DNA of 64,000 bases from Pyrocephalus nanus (lineage: Eukaryota; Chordata; Aves; Passeriformes; Tyrannidae), in the NCBI GenBank assembly GCA_038380795.1, contig CM076259.1, positions 66,803,741 through 66,867,740 on the forward strand. Reading direction: 5' to 3'. Of the stretch, positions 26,641 through 37,000 are shown piece after piece; position 1 is the stretch's first letter; each line of letters starts with the position of its first letter. The notes below the pieces were generated by a model, which was not told where the DNA came from, ran no database searches, and saw only the letters and a list, made by a program, of their open reading frames with translations. The position numbers and the translations under genes are program-made.

Positions 26641-28479
26641 TGAGAAGGTTTTGCAATAAAATTAAAACTTAAATGGTTCTAGTCAAATCAGGAAAGAAGA
26701 GGAAAATTCAGCATGAGAAAAACAAAATTGGGAAAAGCAAGGAAAAAAATTTTCTCTATATCCCGTTTCTTCCATTTTTCCCCCTCAGTACCTGAAACCT
26801 AGAAAAAAAGGAGAGGTCTGAACTTAAATCTGATGCAATTTTCACTAATTTTAGCATTAAAAAATTTCTGTTCGGAAAAGTGCCTAAGTCTCAACTGAGT
26901 AAAAAGGAATTAGACAGAGGCTAACATAAATCTAACTTGAAGTGTTTCCGAACTGACACTCCTGGACTGTCAATGGAGTCTCTGAATTAGCACCAAAGCT
27001 GCAACAACACAGAGACTATGCTGCCAATGCTGTCTGTGAATCAACTGCTTCAGTGTGTGCATTTTTTTGTTTCTGAAAATTAACAATGTTCATGTATAAG
27101 TTGGAAGCTGTTACTCTAGTTGACTCCAAACCTGCATTTGTCCATCAGCTGGTAGAGAATTAGCAACTAATTAAATTTGACAGCAATGTCCTGTTAGGAT
27201 CTGTACATTTATTTCTTGTTTTCAACACAAGAGCTGACCACTGAAGGAAATTTCGTCTGCACACATGTGAAATTTATTTAATTGGTTAATTTGTGAGATA
27301 TCATTGCATATTATTACTTGTATTGTTTTTCATTAAAGAATTAGAAACACACTCCAGGAAAACTCATACCTAGAGTGGACTGTCTCCCATGATTCTTTGA
27401 CTGTATTTATTCAAATTAACCGGAACATTTATATCAAAAGAATTAAGAACACCAAAATGGGTACAACTGGTGCAAAAAAAATTAATAAATTCAAGAACTG
27501 TTAATCCCGTTTTTCTTAACTGTTTGTTAACAGGTGTTGCAGGGCTGGTTAATGACCTCAGCCAATAATAGCACAAAGGCCATATTGTCAGGGCAGCTCA
27601 GATGGCATGGAGTTCATGGGCCGAAATCCCGACAGCACACTAAGTTCTGGAATTTTGGTGATGAAACTGGGGTAGCGAAGTTCCAGTTTTATGAGATAAG
27701 GAAGTGATTCCTATAAAGGAGACTACTACCAGAGCCAACTAGCACCTCTGAAAAGAAAACAAACAGAAAAATTTCTGGATGAGCTCAAGGTCAGGTGCAG
27801 CTTGAGGCTCCAAAATCAAAATACAGACAAAAATTTTCCTTTTTGCCTTTTTTTTTTTTCCTTAGACAATGTGCTGAAAAGTTCTCCTTTTATTCATAAT
27901 TTCTTGACATGGCAGCACAAAGAGCTAATTATGGGAGTATGAAGTGTAATAAAAAACCCATCATTTTGAGGCTTAAAATTAAACTCAGATCAACAATTAC
28001 TCCATTTCCTATGTCCAAGCCCATTGGGAAGGCACAGTCCACACCTGGGTACTGAGGGAGCAGTGGGAGAATCAGAGGCTAATAGACAACAAGATGCCAC
28101 TAAACATCAGAATGACCCATCACTGTAGTCCTGTGCAGCAATATGCAGCTGGCAGTTTTTGATAAACTGACATGGAGGGTGAGGAAAAACCCTGTAGAGA
28201 CCAGTTCGTTATGAAATTAGGTATGGAAGAGATGTTATAAGATACATTAGTAAATGTCCTGCAGTCTCATAAGCCCTAAAGTAAGGTTATATGTCAATAC
28301 CCTCCCTTTCCGGCTCAAGCAATACCTCATTTCGGGAGAGAATTACCGTATTTTATTCACTCACATGCAGTGAGCCTTGAAATTAGTGTCTCTCATTCCT
28401 TTTTTCATATTCCCATCTCTGTCACTAATGCCGCCTTTATAAAGCTGTGCTTTTCAAGGTATCTGGGCACATCTGTTCT

Positions 28480-28760
28480 CTTTTCTTTCTCCACCCATCA
28501 TCTCACCATCTCTAACAAGTTTTTGCTCCCTCAGTAACTATTATGTTCCCACTTTTACTTGCTTTCCAGCTCCCTTTCCTGTGTTCTTTGGACACCTCAA
28601 GAGTGTATCCATCCTTCTGGCATGTGCCTTCTTCCTCCCTTCACACCTCCACATGTGTCTCAAGTCCTGTGTCTGCAAAACTCATTCCCAACATACATCC
28701 TCTGTATGGCTTCCTTCTCTTTCTGCTGTTTAATCTGGAAGAAGAAACCTGATTCAAAGC
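28480..28760 (+). other. Pyrimidine-rich block near the CtBP exon
   Basis: The plus strand is C/T-rich for about 280 bases (TCTCTTTTCTTTCTCCACCC, CTTCTTCCTCCCTTCACACC), so the RNA strand of KLF12 is purine-rich here. The skew is opposite to that at 26090-26640. It lies 500-750 nt downstream of the exon donor. The plus-strand open frames are composition artefacts. Confidence 0.5.
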
Positions 28761-29050
28761 ATTGCACTGCCACTCCTTGAGCTTAATAAAACTCTTTCTT
28801 TCACACATTCCTAGAGACCAATGATTGCTTTCTCCTTGCTGGGGAACAATCTCTCTGACATTCCTCCCCTTGCTAAACCTGAAACACCTGCTGAGTTTTC
28901 CACATTCATTTGTGATGTTTTACATATTGACACTTTTCCATTGTCCTACTTCTTCAGCTTCTGAGGAGGATTTATTTCACTCAGGACAAAACTTGCCACA
29001 AGTTGTCCGAGCATCTACCAGCACTGATGACTTCAGTCTTCATTTAAATA

Positions 29051-29060
29051 TTTATTTATT
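29051..29060 (-). terminator. KLF12: Possible intronic polyadenylation signal after the CtBP exon
   Basis: If the donor at 29234 is not used, the KLF12 frame runs 18 more codons to a stop at 29179-29181. About 120 nt further on the transcribed strand there are two overlapping AATAAA hexamers (AATAAATAAA), with a G/T-rich stretch (29000-29020 region) 30-60 nt beyond. Such an isoform would keep PVDLS and lose the zinc fingers. AATAAA is frequent in AT-rich introns, so the support is weak. Confidence 0.25.
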
Positions 29061-29234
29061 CTAAAGAGCATCTTGGTTAAGACTTGTAAAGGTTCCTCCC
29101 TACAGTGTAAGTTATATGTCTTCTCAGAAAACAACACAATATGGAAACAAACAGCTTTATAATATTGTTATATTTTTCTCATATAAGAGCAGTCTCAGAG
29201 ATGCCACAGATGCACAAAACTGGCTGCACCTTAC

Positions 29235-29772
29235 CTTTGACATGGCTTCTCCCATCCTCCAACAGTGGTACTACTATAGTGTTGTTCATATTCCCAGGTG
29301 ATCTCACAGCTGTATAGACAACAGGTACCGACTGTACCACCACAGGGATACGGTGCACGTGACTCATTTTGTTGGACTGCAAGTTCATGGGACTTGAAGG
29401 TGGTACTGGATGGATAATGTGCAAAAACTGCTGGCCTCCAACACCAGATGCAGAGGCCACAAGAGGACCTGGAGTTAATACTGACGGTACAGATGCCGCT
29501 GAGGACACTGATGTTATTACGGTGGGTGATGAAGCTGGCCGACTAGAAGAAGTAGAAGTAGAAGAAGGGGAGGAGGCTGATGCTGTCATGGAAACTGGTG
29601 AAGATGAAGCTGCTGTAGGGGATGACCTGGCTTTGTTTATTGATAAGTCCACTGGTTCAGTCTGTGTCTGGAAGTGGTCTGTAGATAATGAATCCTCTGT
29701 GGGGTCAGCCTTCATGTTGTTTAGTAACAAGGGTACAGCATCCATATCTGGGTAGTTGTGGACGTTTGGAGA
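29235..29772 (-). CDS. KLF12: KLF12 internal coding exon with CtBP-binding motif
   Basis: This 538-nt exon encodes about 179 residues, roughly residues 42-220 of a protein about 400 long. It opens with SPNVHNYPDMDAVPLLLNN, then TEPVDLSINK; PVDLS (29641-29655) is the classic CtBP-docking motif. A Ser/Thr/Ala/Pro-rich low-complexity stretch follows, then a conserved block containing QQFLHIIHPVPPSSPMNLQ, and the exon ends at GRSHVK plus one base. On the transcribed strand the acceptor is CTCAACAG before TCTCCA and the donor is CAAAG before GTAAGG. It begins in phase 0 and ends in phase 1, which matches the next exon. Its role is recruitment of corepressor; DNA binding is encoded elsewhere. Compared with the human protein as I remember it, there are several substitutions after LLLNN and a shorter serine run. 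KLF3 and KLF8 share PVDLS-type motifs, but the flanking sequence is KLF12's. Confidence 0.96.
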
Positions 29773-32700
29773 CTGTTGAGGAAGTACAAAGGGACATAAT
29801 TACATATGTGGCTAGAGATGACACACAATTGCTAATGCACAGCACACAATTCGGTCATGAAAACCACAGGACTTCTTTCCTTTTCTTGTGTCAGCTCATA
29901 ATTTTAAAGTACAAATCATGCTAGAAAGCACAGACATGATCAGTTTGAACAGAATATTAAAAAAAACCCAGTTCTACTCCCATTTCTTAGAAGGTGTCAG
30001 GATTTACTATACAAAATCACCCTCTTTCTTTGCACTACACAAAATCATCAGTGACAAATTTTTTGTATCTTCACGGCTAACAATTATTTATATTGACAGA
30101 ATTTTTTTCTCCCCCCAGCATCTAACTTTAAACCACTGCCTGTTACTCTCATGTCATCTACACATAGACATAAAGAAAAAGTAGTTACCGCCAATTCTCA
30201 AACAACCTTCTGCATGCTCAAAGACTGTAATTTCCCCCTATTTGTCTACCTTCCTCTAGCCAGGCAAACCTGGCTTCTTCTTTCTTCGTATGTCAACTTT
30301 AAAAGAACAAGCCTTAGTACCCCTGTTTACTCTTTACAGCAATCTTTATAGTTTTGTCCATGCCACTTTTCAGAAGGCCTTACACTACTCACAGTTCTTC
30401 AGTTCAATCTTTGACTTCTGCATTTTGCATGGTTACTGGCAATGACCTTACAGGTCTGTCTAGAGTCCAACATTTGTATGGTTGCCCTGTTACATACAGG
30501 CAGCAATGGTTACAGCAATTCGCTATTCTGAACTAGCCCATTAGATAACTTTCCCCCTTGTTGTTTCTTTTTATTTTTTCATACCAATTAAGAACAATTT
30601 TCCTGACTTGACAAAATGATTTTATGCTTTAGACCAAGTCTTTCAAAGCTGGGTTGACTAAATTTATTCTAGACAGATGCCATTTCTTTAAAGTTTTCCT
30701 TATTCCCATCATCTAAGAGGTTAACAGAATTATTGAATAATGCTAGGCCAAAGATTCCCTGGAGAAGCTCATTTGATATATCTTTTCATTTTGACAGTAC
30801 ATCATTAATAACTAGCCTTTAAAAATGTTTTTTCAAGTAATTTTCAACAGGCAGAGCAAGGATGGAAATGCCCATTGATAACCCGGTAGTAAGACAAAGC
30901 ACAGCACTCAGCTCCTCAGCTAAGTACCTCCACAACACTGCACTGCAGCAGAGCTTCTCTACAAACAGGCACACACACGCTGTTGTGGCAGCAGTACAGA
31001 AAACCAACCTCAATATAAAACATTTGCCATGCTACTTCAAATCTCACTTGACCCAAAGCAATTATTCCATATACAGATCTAACAAGCAATCTTTTTACAG
31101 TACCTAAGCACCCCTAAATGCATTATCTTGAACTTTAGATTACAATAATTATTAAGCATCTAAAAATATTGTCAGAAATATTTAAGCTAGAAATATTTTA
31201 ACATCTACTCTAAATAAACTAACAATCAAGCAAGCTATGAATTCATTTTGTGATTTTTATAATCAAGCATGGTAAATATTTTGATGGAAAACACTCCTTG
31301 TTTTGTGTCAGAGTCAAATTTCAACACAGAATGGAGTTCTATTGCAAAAGGAAAATAGAAACATTAATATTAAAAACTCCAATAATAACAGCCTAAGTGG
31401 ATATTATCTCTGGCATGCTGAAAGATGAGATGTTCTAGCAGATCTAGCTGATTTAGTCTGGTTCTTGAATCTGACATTTCCCCCCATTTGAAAGCACAAA
31501 GACCTCTGGAACAGTGAGTCTTCCACTATTTTCACACAAATCAATATAAAGAGACCACCATCTAAATAAAGGATTCACCTGGATCCTGGATCCTGCTGTT
31601 CTGTTGTAATACAAACAACAAAAGCAAAAAAATCTCATTTTGTAAAGACAATGGGAAGTTCTGCAAAGAAAGAACACAGAGTGAAGACTAGGTTACTTTT
31701 CAAAGTGCATAAGCTATGAAAACTTCCTCCTCAAGAAGGCAAACCCACCTGTAATTGCCCAGTAATGATTTCTCTTAACTTCTTCTGAAACCACCTTGCT
31801 TGGACTATTATCCATGAGATCCCCATTGTGTCATCATTAAGTCAAAACCATAAACACACATGGCACAAGTAGTTCATTTGCCAAGTCTTGACAAGTCTCA
31901 AATACATGCAACTGGTGAGACTGGTTCTGCTTAACTAAACAGACTGGTGACAGAGGAAAGGCAAGGCAGAGAGGGGCACCTGGCACAGGCTATACCCAAA
32001 TCTTCCTAAGGCCAAAGGCAACATTTTCCTTCTTAAATGTTCAAGAGAAGGGGGATAACTTGCGTGCAAGGGAGATGAGGGATCCCCTTGTGCACATGGC
32101 TGCACCAGTGTCATCCAGCAGCAGTATGAACTGCCAGCTTCACGCACAGGGCAGATAAATCCACCATGGAGGAAATTCTACATGTTGCTGTACTTCCAGG
32201 TTTCCCCTGGGTGCCAGAGGCAGATTCCAGGATGACCCAATGCCACCTGCCTCAGCAGCATAATGTTATTCTGTGACCTGAAGGATGGAATAGCTGCTGT
32301 TGCTGTCCCTCCTTGCTCTTCAGAGCACTCTAAAGTGCTCTGAGGGAACTGGGGACTTAATGTACCCAGTGTATGCATGTCACACTGCTAGTAGTAGTCT
32401 TCTGATTTCCAAGATACTTCTGAGACTGGACACAAAGAATCCACATGGATCTCAAAAGCAGTCTATCACGAAACGGAGCACATCTGCTCCAAAGTCCCTC
32501 TGGCCTTTGCAGCAAGCAGCACTAGGTCCCTCACAGGAAGAGTATAGAAGAACCCCAAACCCTTATGTAGCTGATGCACACAAAGGATTTGTTCTGTAGA
32601 TAGAACTAATGGTCTTTGCGACAAAGCACAGGTCATTAGCTTACACATTTTTCTAGAGTGTGTTAAGAACAGGCCTTTGTTTTACTCAGAATTTACACCT

Positions 32701-33469
32701 AGTCTTTTGAGAATTAAAAAAAAAAAAAAGTATCATGTAACTTCAGACTATCATACAAATCACATTCTCTTTTAAGAGCTCTTCTACATTTACTTTTGCC
32801 TGTACATTCCTTGCATTGCATCTACTTTTCCCTAGGTACTCTCTTCTTGACCAGAGCTGCTGGAGGGGCCATGCAGTCTCTGTGAACTTTGGTAATGCAG
32901 TTGTACATCTCACATTTAAGACAAAAATTATTATCAAGTGCTACATTTTATTCTGCTGCTGGTGAGCAAAAATCTACCCCAACAGCTCACGGTCTCTTAC
33001 AGAGACCTACAACCAGTATAGATGTTTGTCCATGATCTCAAATGTTACCTAAGTTGCCAAAATTCTATTTAATCAGTATGGGATTCAAAACTTTGACCAT
33101 TAAATTTATCATTATTTTCTGAAAATGGATGGTATAAGTAAACTTTTCGTAATGGTGACTATTTCAGAATTAAGAACTACAGGATTAAGTGTAGCAATGA
33201 AGCTGAAAGGGATGGCTGAATTCTCAGCACACTATTTCTTAGCATCTCCCACTAATGTTATTAACTGAGAATTAACTGTTCATTTCCCTAGACGATGAGT
33301 GTTGTTGTTAGCTTTATTTAATGGAACTACATCCTTTCTAATTGAGAAGATAATAAAGCTATGGCTGGGATATTCAGAGGTATACCGTCAGGCTTTCTGT
33401 CTGCTCATAAAGTCAATTGGATAAGAAACAAATAGTTGTGTGTTTATTTCTCCTGTCTCTCTAGTCCTG

Positions 33470-34060
33470 TTTTTCCATCCTAATCTAGTGAACTGGGCTT
33501 CTTGTTGTGGTGTGGGCTCAGCTAATTGCTGGTTTGGGCGTCTGAAGCAGGTTTTTTGTGCCCGGCTGCCAAAAGTGTCTGTGTTGGTTTAGTGACCTTC
33601 ATTTTGGTTATAGGAGTCTGAACTCTGTTGTTGACAGTTTGGCAGCTTCCAGAGCAATTGGTGGGTTAGAAAGAGTTCAGCCTGAGGTCCCTGAAACTGA
33701 GTGGGCTGCCTTGGTTGCCTTGGTTCCCAGACCATGGAAGTGCAACATGAAGGGGTAGAGCTCCACGTGGCTTCCCTCATGTCACTGCTCCTGCCTGCTA
33801 GTACAAAGGAGAGGGACAGCTTCAGCCCTGGCACCAGCTGGGACTCAGAAGCAAATCTCAGCAATGCCCCTCTCTGCAACATTGCTGTTGCATCCTTATG
33901 CTGTTCACCATCCACTCAAATCCAGTCTGAGACAGAACTAGAAGGCAGGTTAGGATGGCTCCCTGCTACAAAAGGCCTTTTAATAAAGCTGCAGCCTCTA
34001 CTGATAAATGCTCTTGGCTCACGATTTTTGTGCCTGCCCTTTTAAAGCTGTACACCAGTA
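33470..34060. other. Compositionally distinct patch, possible unrecognised repeat
   Basis: Between AT-rich flanks this 590-bp stretch is GC-richer, has open frames on both strands (plus 33701-34045, minus 33589-33915), and includes TTTTAATAAAGCTGCAG (about 33978-33995), which resembles the poly(A)-signal region of an LTR or retrocopy. I could not match it to a family. Confidence 0.3.
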
Positions 34061-37000
34061 TTCTCTGCAGTGCTCTGTTTCATTAGCTTGTCATTAATAA
34101 ACACCGCCAAGAACATAACACGTGATTTCCCTATTCACAAAGCTTTTTTTGGCTGAGTAAAAAAGCATTCCTTACTGCCTTATTCCCAGGCCATTATGGA
34201 AAAACAACCACTCAACCTCACAACAAGCCATAATGTCCTGAGCTAAGCATGGGAAGTTGTGGCTGATAACATCCCATCTGCTGGATGGCCACCCTTTCCT
34301 GCACAGCTTCTCCTCATCTTCTTTCCAGCCCCATGAACTCTACCTCCTCTTAATTTACTTGTGAGGAAATTTTGCAATAGCCCCCTTCAATTCTCTAATT
34401 CTACTCATGGCAATCTCCTCTGTGTACCAGCACTGTCTCCCATTCATAACCAAGCCATGAAGAGCTATAGTTTCCATCCAGCTACGGTTTAAACCAGACA
34501 AAAAGAAAAGAACATTTTGTTTTCAGCAACTCATCCTCACAGCCTGAAGTTCATCAGCTTCACAGAGTGCTAAGCTAAAGTGAATTCTTCTACCTTTGTG
34601 GACTTTTACTGCTGCCACACAACAGAGTTTACAAACCTCCAACAATCAGCTGTCAGATATTAAAGTGTCTTCCTTTCTGGCAGCAATCTCCCAAGGTCAA
34701 ATATTTTGTAAGAAAGCATACCAAAAAAGCTGTCCTTGATGACGGAAACTGAGTAGACTAAATTTAGCATTTATAAAATAAGCTAGCTTTGAGGACAGGA
34801 AGTTAAAAAATAAATTGCTAAATGTTTAACTCTTCAGTCAAATCACTCAAAAACCCATTCTTATTTGACATCATGCTGTCCCACCTCATTTTGCTCTGGC
34901 AGGAGAAATTTTAGATGAGATGATTTTGTTTTGTCAGTTAAAGGAGACTGAGATGAGAAAAATCCCACTCCATCTGAAAAGCTACCCACAATTTTAACTA
35001 CATCATTGCCACTGCAGTAGCAAAATGCTCGGCAGCACAGCCATGCAGTTGTGGGGTCAAGCAGTGCAGACCTTGTGCCCAGCTAGAGCAGGTTTCTGCT
35101 CTGATCATCATGCTTGAAGGGTGAAACCCAAACAACCAGAAATACTCTGCAGGTTACAGACTGTCTAACACTTCACAGTAAAACAAACCAATATGTTTTA
35201 AATTACAAAAACCACTTGCTCTAGCAGAAGTCATTTTGCTTCTGCATAGCACACAAATGTGCTTACCACTCTAATGCCATGAGATGTGCAGGTGGATTGA
35301 GTACAGGATATGGCGTGCACATCTTTTGCACACAATTTGCTTTTTAAAATTAAACCTGAATATTTTCCTTATCCTTCTTGTAGACAATGGTAGAAAGTTC
35401 ATGCCCCTGAAACTGCAGTTCTGTAGGTGCATGCCATGAAGCGTATCTGCCTGTAGCAGGTTTTGTCCTGTCCCACTCCAACTAGGCATTTGCTGAGTAC
35501 GAAAGACTGGTACAGCCAGCTTGGGTAGGTAGCAGCTTGGGCACCTCAAAAAGCCTTGCAGTTTATGGCTAAAGTACCCAGCACTTTAGTCAGTCTTTTT
35601 TCGGCTTATCTTGATCACCTAGGAGTGAACTCTCTTTAAAATTACAGGAAGAGATGTTTTGCAAAACACCTTCCCATAATGAGAAATTACATTCACAATA
35701 ATTGGTTCTGCCTGAAAATCACCCCTTTAAGCAAAGCAACAGAATACTCTAAGAAAAGGAAGAAGTAATACAATCTGCAAAAAATGTTCTGAAAGCTTCT
35801 ACTTGACACACTCTGCTACCCCCACATCCAAGAGTCAACTATGCTCAATTTGAGATGTGGCTGTCATTACTGATCTGTAAATGAAGGACGCACCACTACA
35901 CTGGTAACAGACAGCTGTATAAAGGCAGAAGGGCAAACGTGTAGACAGCTGAAAAGTAAAACTGAGCAAAATACTTAAAAATTTGTTCCCAAATGCAAAC
36001 GCTGGAATGGGCATTTGTGCTTTTTTGCTCAAGGCTGCTGCTGCTGCTGCAGGCTTTCCCAGGCTGACAGAACTGCTCAGCTTGGATGCACTGGACAAAT
36101 GCAGGAGGTCACACTGAAGAAGAGGGCAAAATGCAAGACAGCTGGATCTTCTCTGCTTCTTTTCTGGAAGCATAAATTGAAATGTATCTTACTGTCAGTT
36201 TTCAACCAACTGTTCCTCAGGGTCAAGGTTAAATTTGTGTTCCAGGGAAGAAAAGAGATCCCCAAGAGATAGCACTCCCAAGCAAGGTTGAGTCAGACTC
36301 TGTTACAACTCCCACTGAAGCAGCAGTTGGCACCGAAATAGACTGGTGGTAGAGTCCAAGAATTATTAAAATGAAAAAAGGCTCAATGAAAATGCATTTA
36401 AACAAACTGGAGTCAATTCAACAGGAGAGACTGAGAGATACCCACTTTAAAGTACTCATGATTCACTTAATGTATCATTATCTCTGCATAACACTTGGAA
36501 GTTTGATTTCAAAGTGGATGTTTCCAACCCTCAAGGCCTAAAAATAGAATTTCTATTCTCTTTGTGAGTCTGAAGAGACAAAAGAAACTCAGCACATACT
36601 ATGAGGTGCAGGTGGCCTTAATTAGCAGAGTGTTGCTAAATATGTAGAACCTCCAGAAGATACCCCAAAATAAAAAGAGAATTAACTAAGAGATGAGGAG
36701 ATCGAAAGCAAATCAACCATTCATAGATAAGCAAAATTCAAACTCCAAGGCTGTAGAAACTATCTTCTAACTTTTCCTGAACAGTAACACTATGGTATTA
36801 TTCCACAACCACTTCACCAATAAAAAAGTACCATGTGCTGCAACCGTTAGTAGCAGTTCAAACCAGGACTGGGGAAATGTGCTTCAAAATGAAAGGAGAT
36901 CTCTATGCAAACAGTATAAATTTTTAAATATGTTTAACAATAAACGCAAATATATCTAGTGTGAAAAGATTTGTTTTTGAATAATACATTTGCAAGACAA

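Larger units (their letters stand above)
14065..29234 (-). other. KLF12: KLF12 intron between the two coding exons
   Basis: This complete intron of 15,170 nt is bounded by GTAAGG (minus strand, 29229-29234) and TTTCCAG (14065 upward). It carries an LTR with a nested CR1 (14785-15724), a CR1 fragment (17167-17392), a GTTT-rich tract (16567-16627), a long T homopolymer (18139-18176) and a purine-rich block (about 26090-26640). A GC-richer patch of unknown origin lies at about 21380-21930. The stretches 15725-16566, 18480-21350, 21935-26085 and 26645-28480 show only unique-looking AT-rich DNA. From about 28480 to 28760 the plus strand is pyrimidine-rich. The short open frames scattered here have no recognisable domains. 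Confidence 0.88.

Noticed and set aside
29369..29755. 128-codon acidic open frame on the plus strand
   Set aside because: It is the antisense of the Ser/Ala-rich KLF12 exon; the Glu/Asp/Ala bias mirrors the serine and alanine codons.
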